A DNA stretch of 64,000 nt, from the NCBI RefSeq assembly GCF_050496545.1, contig NZ_JBNVZV010000013.1:50749-114748 (forward strand). Reading direction: 5' to 3'. This stretch comes from Phycicoccus avicenniae_A. GTDB lineage: Bacteria > Actinomycetota > Actinomycetes > Actinomycetales > Dermatophilaceae. Each line of letters starts with the position of its first letter. The first letter of the stretch is position 1. Of the stretch, positions 41,352 through 49,591 are shown piece after piece. The notes under the pieces are model-generated. The model ran no database searches. It worked only from the letters and a program-made list of their open reading frames with translations, and was not told the DNA's origin. The translations under genes and the position numbers were made by a program.

Positions 41352-42413
41352 ATGGGACGCGCACGCCGGGCCCGCCGGATCGCCTCCACCGCCGCGTACG
41401 GCGGAGGCGGGGTCGCTGCTGCCGGAACGGCGCTCGCCGCGCTCGGCTGGGGCGTCATCAAGGCCGAGGCGGTCCTCGCGCGGCGGGCCATCGGTCATCC
41501 CTTCGACACCTCCCCCGACGACAACGGCCTCTACGGCGCGGGGCGCGGCGCCCCGTGGGAGATCGTCGTCATCGGCGACTCCTCGGCCGCGGGCATGGGC
41601 GCCGACCACCCGCACGAGACGGTGGGCGCGATCGTCGCCAACGGCGTGTCCGCGCTCACCGGGCGCGCCGTGCGGCTCACGAACCGGGCGGTCGTGGGCG
41701 CCGAGTCCGGTGACCTCGAGCGCCAGCTCGCCAACGCCCTCGAGGACGTCATGCGCCCCGACGTCGTCCTCGTCATGGTCGGCGCCAACGACGTCACGCA
41801 CCGCATCGAGCGCGCCGCCGCGGTGCGCCACCTCGAGCAGACCGTCCGCCGCGTCCGAGCCCTGGGCAGCGAGGTGGTCGTCGGCACCTGCCCCGACCTC
41901 GGCACCATCGAGCCGATCCGCCAGCCGCTGCGCTCGCTCATGAAGCGCTGGTCCCGCGACCTCGCGGCCGCCCAGACCGTGGCTGTCGTCGAGGCCGGCG
42001 GGCGCACCGTCTCGCTCGGGGATCTGCTCGGACCGGAGTTCGCCGCGTCGCCGCGCGAGATGTTCAGCAGCGACCAGTTCCACCCGTCGGCCGCCGGCTA
42101 CGCCCGGGCCGGCGCCGCCCTGCTACCGAGCGTGTGCGCGGCGCTGCGGGTGTGGGGCGCCGACACCGACGACCGTGCCCCCGAACCCCGCCGCGGCGAG
42201 GGCGTGGGCCCTGTCGCCGTCGCCGCCGGGCAGGCCGTGCGCGAGGCCGGCACCGAGGTGGCCCCCACCGAGATCGCCGGTCAGTCGCGCGGCCCGCGCG
42301 GGCGCTGGGCCGTGCTCCTGCGCCGTCGCCCGGACGCCGCCGGACCGGCCGCGGACCCGGTGGCCGAGGACGAGACCGCCGGTCCGGCGGGCTCCCCCAC
42401 ACCGGCCGGCTGA
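41352..42413 (+). CDS. SGNH/GDSL-family hydrolase, membrane-anchored
   Basis: 353 residues. A membrane segment near residues 14-36 (YGGGGVAAAGTALAALGWGV) anchors it; catalytic block I is VVIGDSSAAGMGADHP with the nucleophilic serine near residue 77, block III VMVGANDVTHRIE, and block V DQFHPSAAGYARAG with Asp and His. The C-terminal ~100 residues are disordered and Pro/Ala-rich. It probably deacylates lipids or glycan esters outside the membrane. GAGGAGGAGG precedes the ATG, with a second short gap to GGGGATG. Confidence 0.91.
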   Translation: MGRARRARRIASTAAYGGGGVAAAGTALAALGWGVIKAEAVLARRAIGHPFDTSPDDNGLYGAGRGAPWEIVVIGDSSAAGMGADHPHETVGAIVANGVSALTGRAVRLTNRAVVGAESGDLERQLANALEDVMRPDVVLVMVGANDVTHRIERAAAVRHLEQTVRRVRALGSEVVVGTCPDLGTIEPIRQPLRSLMKRWSRDLAAAQTVAVVEAGGRTVSLGDLLGPEFAASPREMFSSDQFHPSAAGYARAGAALLPSVCAALRVWGADTDDRAPEPRRGEGVGPVAVAAGQAVREAGTEVAPTEIAGQSRGPRGRWAVLLRRRPDAAGPAADPVAEDETAGPAGSPTPAG

Positions 42414-42428
42414 GGCCTCCGGCCGCGG

Positions 42429-42821
42429 TCAGCCCTCGGCCACGACCGCGTCCACCTCGACCTCCACGCGCCAGCGGGCATCGAGCAGGCCCGCCACGAG
42501 CACCATCGTGCTCGCCGGCCGGATCTCGCCGAAGATCTCCCCGTGCACCGCGGAGACCGCGTCGACCACGTCGAGGTCGGTGACGAAGTGCCGGGTGCGG
42601 ATGACGTCCTCCGGCCGGCCCCCGAGCTCGGCGAGCGCGCCGAGGGCGATCTCCCAGCAGCGGCGGGCCTGCGCCCCGGGGTCGGGGCTGACCGCCCCGT
42701 TCTCACCGATCGGTGCCGTCCCGGAGACGGCGATGTGCTGGCCGACGCGGACGGCGCGGGCGAACCCGACGCTCCCCTCGTACGGAGACCCTGACGATGC
42801 CCGGCTGCGCGTGGTGTCCAT
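42429..42821 (-). CDS. RidA/YjgF family protein
   Basis: 130 residues. SPYEGSVGFARAVRVGQHIAVSG, ARRCWEIALGALAELGG, DVIRTRHFVTDLDVVDAVSA and the C-terminal VEVEVDAVVAEG match the trimeric Rid family, which hydrolyses reactive enamine/imine intermediates. The canonical Arg of RidA is in RPASTMVLV. ATG at 42821 chosen over one 11 codons upstream. Convergent with the SGNH gene and 15 bases from its stop. Confidence 0.91.
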   Translation of the reverse strand: MDTTRSRASSGSPYEGSVGFARAVRVGQHIAVSGTAPIGENGAVSPDPGAQARRCWEIALGALAELGGRPEDVIRTRHFVTDLDVVDAVSAVHGEIFGEIRPASTMVLVAGLLDARWRVEVEVDAVVAEG

Positions 42822-43022
42822 GGGCTCATCCTGTCCCTCCGGCGGCGTACGCACGACCCCCCGATGGGTCGGACCGGGTGCCGGTGGTCGAGACGCAGCC
42901 CACAGGGCCGGCCCGGTTCCCTCGGGCGGGGCGAGCGCCTACGCTGGACGGCCAGTGGTGAGCGCTTGCTCACCTCCCGGGCCGGCGCCCCACGACCGGC
43001 CACCCGACCCCTGGAGGACCCC

Positions 43023-44246
43023 GTGCCCGAGGCCGTCATCGTCGCCACCGCCCGCACCCCGATCGGTCGGGCGTTCAAGGGGTCGCTGCGCGAGATGCGC
43101 CCCGACGACCTGTCGGTGCAGGTCGTCCGCGGCCTCCTCGACCAGCTCCCGGGCCTCGACCCGACGACCGTCGACGACCTCTACTGGGGCTGCGCCGACC
43201 CCAGCGGCAAGGCCGGCAACAACATGGCCCGCGTCATCGCCGTGCTCGCCGGCCTCGACGGCCTGCCCGCCGCCACCGTGAACCGGTTCTGCGCCAGCTC
43301 GACCCAGACGATGCGGATGGCCTTCCACGCCATCAAGGCCGGCGAGGGCGACACCTTCGTCGTCGGCGGCGTCGAGTCGGTCTCGACCAACGCGGCGTTC
43401 CGCGGCGCCGGCGAGTCCGACCCCGACGCCCTCAACCCGGTCTTCGCCGAGGCGATGGAGCGCTCGGCCGCGATGGCGTCCGCCAACGAGACCTGGTCCG
43501 ACCCGCGCGAGAGCGGCTCGCTGCCCGACGTCTACCTCGCGATGGGCCAGACCGCCGAGAACGTCGCGACGCTGCGCGGTGTCACGCGCGAGCGCCAGGA
43601 CGAGTGGGGCGTCACGAGCCAGAACCGCGCCGAGAAGGCCATCGCGAACGGCTTCTTCGAGCGCGAGATCCTGCCGGTCACGCTCGCCGACGGCACCGTG
43701 GTGTCCCGGGACGACGGCCCGCGCGCCGGAGTGACGCTCGAGGCGGTGCAGGGCCTGCAGCCGGTCTTCCGCGAGGGCGGCACCGTGACCGCGGGCAACT
43801 GCTGCCCGCTGAACGACGGCGCGTCCGGTGTCGTCGTGATGAGCGACGAGCGGGCACGCGAGCTCGGCCTCACGCCGCTGGCGCGCATCGTCTCCACCGG
43901 CGTCTCGGGGCTCTCGCCCGAGATCATGGGTCTCGGCCCGGTCGAGGCCTCCCGGCAGGCGCTGTCGCGCGCGGGGCTCTCGATCGGCGACATCGACCTC
44001 TACGAGATCAACGAGGCGTTCGCGGCGCAGGTGCTGCCCAGCGCCGACGACCTTGGGATGGACCTCGACAAGCTCAACGTCAACGGCGGCGCGATCGCGC
44101 TGGGCCACCCGTTCGGCTCGACCGGCACGCGCATCATGACCACGCTGCTGAACGGCCTCGAGGAGCGCGACGGCACCTTCGGCCTCGAGACGATGTGCGT
44201 CGGCGGCGGCCAGGGCATGGCCATCGTCGTCGAGCGCCTCTCCTGA
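43023..44246 (+). CDS. Acetyl-CoA C-acyltransferase (thiolase)
   Basis: 407 residues. VIVATARTPIGRAFKGSL at the start, active-site cysteine in NRFCASSTQTMRM near residue 89, HAIKAGEGDTFVVGGVESVS, EINEAFAAQVL, NVNGGAIALGHPFGSTGTR and the C-terminal CVGGGQGMAIVVE with the second catalytic cysteine. Type I thiolase, most like fadA-type degradative enzymes that cleave 3-ketoacyl-CoA. GTG start with GGAGG eight bases upstream. Single gene followed by a hairpin. Confidence 0.95.
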   Translation: MPEAVIVATARTPIGRAFKGSLREMRPDDLSVQVVRGLLDQLPGLDPTTVDDLYWGCADPSGKAGNNMARVIAVLAGLDGLPAATVNRFCASSTQTMRMAFHAIKAGEGDTFVVGGVESVSTNAAFRGAGESDPDALNPVFAEAMERSAAMASANETWSDPRESGSLPDVYLAMGQTAENVATLRGVTRERQDEWGVTSQNRAEKAIANGFFEREILPVTLADGTVVSRDDGPRAGVTLEAVQGLQPVFREGGTVTAGNCCPLNDGASGVVVMSDERARELGLTPLARIVSTGVSGLSPEIMGLGPVEASRQALSRAGLSIGDIDLYEINEAFAAQVLPSADDLGMDLDKLNVNGGAIALGHPFGSTGTRIMTTLLNGLEERDGTFGLETMCVGGGQGMAIVVERLS

Positions 44247-44262
44247 CCCGCCTCCCCCACTC

Positions 44263-44323
44263 ATTGCCCAGAACCCACCTCTCGAGGCCTCGTACGGCGC
44301 TCGGGATGTGGGTTCTGGGCAAT
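44263..44323. terminator. Long bidirectional hairpin after the thiolase gene
   Basis: Perfect 16-bp stem ATTGCCCAGAACCCAC (44263-44278) with complement at 44308-44323, extended inward by about seven more pairs. Between convergent genes. Confidence 0.85.
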
Positions 44324-44330
44324 AGGTCGG

Positions 44331-44666
44331 CTAGGGGAGGGCGCGGCGCAGGTCGGTCAGCTGCTCGGTGAGCCCCTGGGCGCGGCCGGCGGCGTAGGCA
44401 TCCCACACGACGACGGCCAGCTGGTCGACGAGCGCCGCGGCGCCGAGGTCCGGGACGTCCACCCCGGGGGCGGTGCGGGCGGCCACCTCGTCGACGAGCT
44501 CGCGCACGAGCGGCGCTGCCGGCTCGGCACGGGTCAGCGGCAGCTCGGACCAACGACGGGCGATGCGGTCGAGCTCGATGCGCGCCGCGGCGGGCACCGG
44601 GTCCGCAGACGACGGCGCCGGGGCGGGATCCCCCGCCCCGGCGCCGGCCGGTGGTGCGTCGGTCAC
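44331..44666 (-). CDS. Small hypothetical protein coupled to the BAX-inhibitor gene
   Basis: 111 residues, family not recognised. A Pro/Ala-rich lead of ~30 residues is followed by a helical domain (ARIELDRIARRWSELPLTRA, LGAAALVDQLAVVVWDAYAAG). No signal or membrane segment. GTG overlaps the stop of the BAX-inhibitor gene (GTGA), so it is translated with it. No function proposed. Confidence 0.75.
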   Translation of the reverse strand: MTDAPPAGAGAGDPAPAPSSADPVPAAARIELDRIARRWSELPLTRAEPAAPLVRELVDEVAARTAPGVDVPDLGAAALVDQLAVVVWDAYAAGRAQGLTEQLTDLRRALP

Positions 44667-45505
44667 TCGCGCATGCGCGCGATGAGGCGCAGGAACTCGA
44701 TGTAGAGCCAGACGAGCGTGACGATGATGCCGTGGGCCAGCAGCCACGAGTACTTCTGCGGCGCACCGGTGGCGATCGCCCGGTCGACCATGTCGAAGTC
44801 GAGCGCGAGGCTGACGGACGCGAGGCCGACGGCGAACAGCGAGATGGCGATGCCCCACGGGCCGGAGCCGCCGAAGCCGAACGCGGTGTCGGTGACCATC
44901 GCGAAGACGAAGTTCGCCACGGCGAAGATCGCGTAGCCGAAGATCATCATCGTGACGATCCGACGGAACTTCGGGGTGACCTTGATGAGGCCGACCTTGT
45001 AGGCGATGAACATGCCGACGAAGGTGGCGAGCGTCGCGAGGACGGCCTGCGCGACGATGCCCTGGTAGCGCTGCTCGAAGAACTGGCTGACGGCGCCGAC
45101 GAAGAGGCCCTCGACGACGGCGTACCCGACGATGAGCGGCACGCTGAGCGTCTTCTTGAAGGCGATGACCAGGCCGAGGATCAGGGTGGCGATCATGCCG
45201 CCGAGCCACAGCCCGATCCCGAGGGCCGGGTTCGTGGCGGCGACGACCCAGCCGACGGCGCCGAAGCCGACCACGAGGGCGAAGAGGCCGAGCGTCTTCA
45301 TGACGACGTCGTCCATCGTCAGGGCGCGGTCGGTGCCCGGGCGCAGGGCCGAGGGGGCCGAGTACATCTCCTGCAGCTGCTGGGCGCTCAGCTGGTCGGT
45401 GGCGGCGTGCGAGGCGCCGGCAGCACCGCTGCCGCTTCCGCCGAAGCCCGCGTAGCCGCTGCGGGCGTCCTTCTCGAGCCGGTTGAAGGCCGGGTTGTTG
45501 GCCAT
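44663..45505 (-). CDS. BAX inhibitor-1 / YccA-family membrane protein
   Basis: 280 residues with seven membrane segments after a ~70-residue soluble lead (MANNPAFNRLEKDARSGYAG). Actinobacterial 'Bax inhibitor-1/YccA' features include LDFDMVDRAIATGAPQKYSW in the sixth-seventh segment region, with the acidic pair that forms the pore sensor in related proteins, and LIVGYAVVEGLFVGAVS earlier. Proposed pH-sensitive Ca2+ leak or protease-modulating role in homologues; unknown here. GGAGG site before the ATG. Confidence 0.93.
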   Translation of the reverse strand: MANNPAFNRLEKDARSGYAGFGGSGSGAAGASHAATDQLSAQQLQEMYSAPSALRPGTDRALTMDDVVMKTLGLFALVVGFGAVGWVVAATNPALGIGLWLGGMIATLILGLVIAFKKTLSVPLIVGYAVVEGLFVGAVSQFFEQRYQGIVAQAVLATLATFVGMFIAYKVGLIKVTPKFRRIVTMMIFGYAIFAVANFVFAMVTDTAFGFGGSGPWGIAISLFAVGLASVSLALDFDMVDRAIATGAPQKYSWLLAHGIIVTLVWLYIEFLRLIARMRE

Positions 45506-45632
45506 CGATCCTCCGTGCGTGTCGTGGCGGTGAGGCTCACCGTCGTCCGTACCAGCGTAGACGTTCGACGATCTTCCTGAGTTCCCGCTGAGAGCCGCAG
45601 TGGACGGCGTTCTCGCCCGCCCACCACGTCCC

Positions 45633-45688
45633 TCGCGAACGTGGGTGAAAACCGTCGCCCTGCCGAAGGATCTCACCCACGTTCGCGA
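45633..45688 (-). terminator. Hairpin between the tRNA and the BAX-inhibitor gene
   Basis: Perfect 16-bp stem TCGCGAACGTGGGTGA (45633-45648) with complement at 45673-45688 and a 24-nt loop. Downstream of the tRNA and its repeats. Arm resembles the 30121-30174 hairpin. Confidence 0.75.
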
Positions 45689-45706
45689 TGGTCGGGCCAC
45701 CGCTCA

Positions 45707-45860
45707 CGCCCCCGACGGGAACCGGCCACGTCACTGCGTTCGGATGCCTCCCGACTCCCCTCGGGTGCGCTGGCGCGCCCCCGACGGGGCACCATCGCTC
45801 ACACTCCGTTCGAGCGACTCCCGACTCCCTCCGGGTGCGCTGGCGCGCCCCCGACGGGAG
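45707..45860. repeat. ~70-bp tandem repeats carrying the tRNA 3' end
   Basis: Two clear copies at 45731-45790 and 45801-45860 are in exact 70-bp register and share TGCGCTGGCGCGCCCCCGAC, the last bases of the tRNA gene plus flank. A third, decayed copy contains CGCCCCCGACGGGA at 45707-45720. With the hairpin at 45633, this explains most of the 340-bp gap between the BAX-inhibitor gene and the tRNA. Confidence 0.85.
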
Positions 45861-45920
45861 TCGAACCCGCACCTGTGGCGCTTTTAAGGCGCCTGCCTCT
45901 GCCGGTTGGGCCACGGGGGC
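45846..45920 (-). tRNA. tRNA with UAA anticodon (nominal Leu), short variable arm
   Basis: 75 nt on the minus strand. Acceptor GCCCCCG/CGGGGGC, D arm GCCC..AGGC, anticodon stem GGCGC/GCGCC around loop CTTAAAA (anticodon TAA), 6-nt variable region ACAGGT, T arm GCGGG-TTCGACT-CCCGT, discriminator G, CCA not encoded. The TAA anticodon reads the Leu codon UUA, yet Leu tRNAs normally have a long variable arm and discriminator A. Cloverleaf is otherwise sound, so the amino acid assignment is uncertain. Confidence 0.85.
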
Positions 45921-45950
45921 GCGCCCACCGTAGCGCGCAGCGGCTCGGCG

Positions 45951-46898
45951 TCAGCCGGCGACCGAGAGGGCGATGCCGTCGAGGATGTCGTGCTCGCTCG
46001 TGACGACGCGCACGCCGGGCGAGCGCAGAGCCACCCGGGCGAGCACCTCGTGCCACACCAGCGCGCCGGCCCCGATGACGTCGACCCGGCCGGGGTGCAT
46101 GTACGGCAGGGCCCCGCGCTCGACCCGGGGCATCCCCAGCAGGTCGCGGCAGGCCACCCGGTGCAGGTCGAGGGGGACCTCGGCCAGGTGGATGGCGTCG
46201 CGGTCGTACCGGTCCAGCCCGAGGGCGTGCGCCGTGACGGTCGTGATGCTCCCGGCCAGCCCGACGACGGCACCGAGGTCGCCGAGGTCGACGACGCGCT
46301 CGGCCTCGGCGAGGGCGTCCGCGATGTCCGCGCGTTCGGCCGCGACCTCGTCGTCGGTGGGCGGGTCGCCGGCGAGGTGCCGCTCGGTCATCCGGACGCA
46401 GCCGATGTCGACGGAGCGGCCGGCCTCGACGTCGTCGGTGCCGCGGACCAGCTCGGTGGAGCCGCCACCGAGGTCGACGACCAGGTAGGGGCCGTCGATG
46501 CCCCGGCGCCGCAGGTCGCCGGTGGCGCCGGTGAAGGACAGGCGGGCCTCGACGTCACCGGCCACGACCTCGGGCGCGACGTCGAGGTCCCCGAAGGCCT
46601 CGCGGACGCCGGCCACGAACTCCTCGGCGTTGCGGGCGTCGCGCGAGGCCGAGGTGGCGACGAAGCGGACCGCCTCCGCGCCCAGCTCTCGGCACCGGGC
46701 GGCGTACTCGCGGCTCATGGCGAGCGTGCGCTCCATGGCCTCGGCGCCGATGACCCCGGTGCGGTCGATGCCCTGACCGAGGCGGACCACCTCGGTGCGC
46801 CGGTCGACGTCGGTGAGCAGGCCGTCGTCACCGACGTCGGCGACGAGCAGGCGGATCGAGTTCGTGCCGCAGTCGACGGCACCGACCCTGCGCGTCAC
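45951..46898 (-). CDS. ppx: Ppx/GppA phosphatase family protein
   Basis: 315 residues, ASKHA fold. VGAVDCGTNSIRLLVADV at the start (phosphate 1), TEVVRLGQGIDRTG, SASRDARNAEEF, and phosphate 2 LVVDLGGGSTELVRG with SVDIGCVRMTERHL. Degrades polyphosphate from the end or removes phosphate from pppGpp; this short form is the exopolyphosphatase-type common in actinobacteria. GTG overlaps the DUF501 stop (GTGA); operon eno-ftsB-DUF501-ppx is conserved in the phylum. The VTC gene at 33055 may make the polymer it consumes. Confidence 0.94.
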   Translation of the reverse strand: MTRRVGAVDCGTNSIRLLVADVGDDGLLTDVDRRTEVVRLGQGIDRTGVIGAEAMERTLAMSREYAARCRELGAEAVRFVATSASRDARNAEEFVAGVREAFGDLDVAPEVVAGDVEARLSFTGATGDLRRRGIDGPYLVVDLGGGSTELVRGTDDVEAGRSVDIGCVRMTERHLAGDPPTDDEVAAERADIADALAEAERVVDLGDLGAVVGLAGSITTVTAHALGLDRYDRDAIHLAEVPLDLHRVACRDLLGMPRVERGALPYMHPGRVDVIGAGALVWHEVLARVALRSPGVRVVTSEHDILDGIALSVAG

Positions 46899-47419
46899 TG
46901 ACCCTCTCCCGCAAGCGTTTCCGAGCAGGGGGCGCGGTCCCACCAGGGACCGAGGAGCTCCAGCGCCTCGTCGCCCAGGGGGTTGACGCCCGGCCCGGCC
47001 CCGAGCGAGTGGGCCGCCAGCACGTGCAGGCACTTGACGCGGGTGGGCATCCCACCGGCCGAGATGCCGGCGACCTCCGGGACGTCGCCGAGCTCGGCCC
47101 GCCGCGCCAGGTAGTCCGCGTGGGCCCGCTCGTAGCCGGCCCGCAGCTCGGGGTCGGCCTCGAGCCGGTCGGACATCTCCTTCATGACGCCGCGGCTCTC
47201 GAGCGTGGAGAGGGCGCCCGTGAGGCGAGGACACGTGGCGTAGAACGAGGTCGGGAAGGGGGTGCCGTCGGGCAGACGGGGCTCGGTGCGCACGACGTCG
47301 GGGTCGCCGCAGGGGCAACGGTGCGCCACCTCGACGACGCCTCGCGCCTCGCGGCCGAGCTGACGGGTGACGGCGTCGAGGTCCGCCTGCGCGACCGGTG
47401 GCCGCTCCGGACCGCTCAC
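46895..47419 (-). CDS. DUF501 protein
   Basis: 174 residues from the GTG at 47419, which overlaps the ftsB stop; longer in-frame starts lie inside ftsB and lack support. AQADLDAVTRQLGREARGVVEV, HRCPCGDPDVVRTEPRLPDG, FPTSFYATCPRLT and GISAGGMPTRVKCLHVLAAH match DUF501, always found between ftsB and ppx in actinobacteria. The conserved Cys/His residues (CPCG, CP, KCLH) could bind metal. Function unknown. Confidence 0.93.
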   Translation of the reverse strand: MSGPERPPVAQADLDAVTRQLGREARGVVEVAHRCPCGDPDVVRTEPRLPDGTPFPTSFYATCPRLTGALSTLESRGVMKEMSDRLEADPELRAGYERAHADYLARRAELGDVPEVAGISAGGMPTRVKCLHVLAAHSLGAGPGVNPLGDEALELLGPWWDRAPCSETLAGEGQ

Positions 47420-48039
47420 CGCACCGCCCCGGGGGCGTCGGCCGTGCGGACCGACTGCCACACGGTGGAGTACCACGGCAGGGTCGACTTCTGCTCTGCC
47501 GCACCGGGACCCACCGCGGCCGCAGCACCCGGCGTCTGCGGCTCGGGGTCGAGGACGGTGAAGGCTCGCTCCCCCGGCCGGACGAACTTCAGCCGCTGGC
47601 GCGCCTGCTGCTCGACGTACGCGGGGTCCTCCCAGCGCTCGCGCTCGGCGCGCAGCTCGGCGACGTCGGCCTGCTGCGTCGCGACCTTGTCACGAAGGGC
47701 GGCGATCTGCCCGCGCTGGTGCACCCACGCCGCCACGGACGATGCGAGCAGCACCACGATGAAGACGCCGATCGTGGCGAGGACGACGCCGCGGCGCAGC
47801 ATCCGGTTCGAGGCTGCGCCGCCGACCCGCCCGCGCCAGCCGGAGGGGGTGCGGCGCACCACCTTCGCCGTGGTCGTCGACGCCTTGGAGGGGCGGGGCG
47901 ACGCGGACGCCGGACGGGAGGGGCCGCGGCTGCCCGTCCCCCGCGCGGACCCCGACGTGCGGGAGGACGCCGACGGGCGCGCCGCGGACCCGCGGCGCGG
48001 TGGGCGCGCTGCGGGTCCGGTGCTGCGGCTCGTGGCCAT
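47416..48039 (-). CDS. ftsB: FtsB/DivIC-type septum formation protein
   Basis: 207 residues. A basic Ser/Arg-rich cytosolic lead of ~80 residues, one membrane segment (RGVVLATIGVFIVVLLASSVA, residues ~84-103), then a periplasm-side coiled coil (RGQIAALRDKVATQQADVAEL) and the DivIC motif RWEDPAYVEQQARQRLKFVRPGE. It bridges FtsQ/FtsL in the divisome. The disordered tail after residue 165 is typical of actinobacteria. 26 bp after eno. Confidence 0.92.
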   Translation of the reverse strand: MATSRSTGPAARPPRRGSAARPSASSRTSGSARGTGSRGPSRPASASPRPSKASTTTAKVVRRTPSGWRGRVGGAASNRMLRRGVVLATIGVFIVVLLASSVAAWVHQRGQIAALRDKVATQQADVAELRAERERWEDPAYVEQQARQRLKFVRPGERAFTVLDPEPQTPGAAAAVGPGAAEQKSTLPWYSTVWQSVRTADAPGAVR

Positions 48040-48065
48040 CGGCTGCTCCCCCGGCGTCCTGGGGC

Positions 48066-49355
48066 TCAGGCCCGGCCGGCGGTGAACCGCGGGAAGGCGC
48101 CCGCGCCGGCGTAGACCGCGGCGTCGTCGAGCTCCTCCTCGATGCGCAGCAGCTGGTTGTACTTCGCGACTCGCTCGGAGCGGGCCGGTGCGCCGGTCTT
48201 GATCTGGCCGCAGTTGGTGGCGACCGCGAGGTCGGCGATGGTGACGTCCTCGGTCTCGCCGGAGCGGTGGCTCATCATGCAGCGGTAGCCGTTGCGGTGC
48301 GCGAGGTCGACGGCGTCGAGGGTCTCGGTGAGCGAGCCGATCTGGTTGACCTTCACCAGGAGTGCGTTGGCCGTGCCGGTCTCGATGCCGCGGGCGAGGC
48401 GCTCGGGGTTGGTGACGAACAGGTCGTCGCCGACGAGCTGGACCTGCGCTCCGAGGCGGTCGGTCATCGCCTTCCAGCCGTCCCAGTCGGACTCGTCCAG
48501 CGGGTCCTCGATAGAGACGAGCGGGTAGGCCGCGACGAGCTCGGCGTAGTAGTCGACCATCTCGGCGGAGGTCTTGGAGCCACCCTCGAAGGTGTACGAG
48601 CCGTCCTCGTGGAACTCGGAGGCCGCGACGTCGAGCGCGAGGGCGATCTGCTCACCGGGGGTGTAGCCGGCCCGACCGATCGCCTCGACGATGAGGTCGA
48701 GCGCCGCGCGGTTGGACTCGAGGTTCGGGGCGAAGCCGCCCTCGTCGCCGAGCCCGGTGGCCAGGCCCTTCTCCTTGAGGACGGCCTTGAGCTCGTGGTA
48801 GACCTCCGTGCCCCAGCGCAGGGCCTCGCGGAAGGTCTCGGCGCCGATCGGCGCGATCATGAACTCCTGGATGTCGACGTTGGAGTCGGCGTGGCTGCCG
48901 CCGTTGAGGATGTTCATCATCGGCACGGGCAGGACGTGCGCGTTCGGGCCGCCGACGTAGCGGAAGAGCGGCAGGTCGGCGGAGTCGGCGGCGGCACGGG
49001 CCACGGCGAGCGAGACGCCGAGGATGGCGTTGGCGCCGATCTTCTCCTTGTTCGCGCTGCCGTCGATGGCGAGCATCTCGGCGTCGACGAGGCGCTGCTC
49101 GCTGGCCTCGAAGCCGAGCAGCTTGGGGCCGAGCTCGTCGATGACGGCGTCGACCGCCTTCTCGACACCCTTGCCGCCGTAGCGGTTCTTGTCGCCGTCC
49201 CGGCGCTCGACGGCCTCGAAGGCGCCGGTGGAGGCGCCACTGGGGACGGCCGCGCGGGCGACGGTGCCGTCGTCGAGGGCGACCTCGACCTCGACGGTGG
49301 GGTTGCCGCGCGAGTCGAGGATCTCGCGCGCGCCTACTGCCTCGATGCTGGCCAC
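48066..49355 (-). CDS. eno: Enolase
   Basis: Converts 2-phosphoglycerate to phosphoenolpyruvate. 429 residues. AREILDSRGNPTVEVEV at the start, SGASTGAFEAVERRDGD, catalytic-site motifs GDEGGFAPNL, VSIEDPLDESDWDGW and LVGDDLFVTN, LVKVNQIGSLTET and SHRSGETEDVTIADL. GTG start at 49355 with AGGAG nine bases upstream; first gene of the eno-ftsB-DUF501-ppx operon. A perfect 8-bp palindrome sits at its predicted transcription start. Confidence 0.98.
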   Translation of the reverse strand: MASIEAVGAREILDSRGNPTVEVEVALDDGTVARAAVPSGASTGAFEAVERRDGDKNRYGGKGVEKAVDAVIDELGPKLLGFEASEQRLVDAEMLAIDGSANKEKIGANAILGVSLAVARAAADSADLPLFRYVGGPNAHVLPVPMMNILNGGSHADSNVDIQEFMIAPIGAETFREALRWGTEVYHELKAVLKEKGLATGLGDEGGFAPNLESNRAALDLIVEAIGRAGYTPGEQIALALDVAASEFHEDGSYTFEGGSKTSAEMVDYYAELVAAYPLVSIEDPLDESDWDGWKAMTDRLGAQVQLVGDDLFVTNPERLARGIETGTANALLVKVNQIGSLTETLDAVDLAHRNGYRCMMSHRSGETEDVTIADLAVATNCGQIKTGAPARSERVAKYNQLLRIEEELDDAAVYAGAGAFPRFTAGRA

Positions 49356-49371
49356 GGGGAACTCCTGGGAG

Positions 49372-49399
49372 GGGAGGAACAGGTTTCCTCCCGAGCGTA
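49372..49399 (-). promoter_or_regulatory. eno promoter with palindrome at the start point
   Basis: TACGCT (minus strand, 49394-49399) is the -10 candidate. The expected start near 49387 falls inside the perfect inverted repeat GGGAGGAA-N5-TTCCTCCC (49372-49392), which could be an operator or a 5'-end hairpin. Confidence 0.5.
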
Positions 49400-49474
49400 G
49401 CCGGGCGGGCGAGGGTCACCGGGGACCGACCCGCTCCCCGGACGCCCTGCCTCCGCCCCGACCCAGGTGGACGC

Positions 49475-49488
49475 GCGAGCCGCCTTCC
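49475..49488 (+). repeat. 14-bp direct repeat, left copy
   Basis: GCGAGCCGCCTTCC, identical to 50502-50515; the two copies bracket the AbiEi-like gene. The 236-bp gap here also has two CCCGGGAACC direct repeats near 49501-49530 and no other gene. Confidence 0.7.
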
Positions 49489-49591
49489 TGCGCGCGAGCC
49501 CCCGGGAACCGGCTCCCGCCCGGGAACCCGGCTCGACCGGGCCTGTGGAGAACCCCGCGGCCGTCCGGCGGGACGTGGGCACAGTGGACCG

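Noticed and set aside
45846..45920. tRNA pseudogene
   Set aside because: All stems pair, the T-loop TTCGACT and the D-loop GG are present; the odd variable arm alone does not show loss of function.
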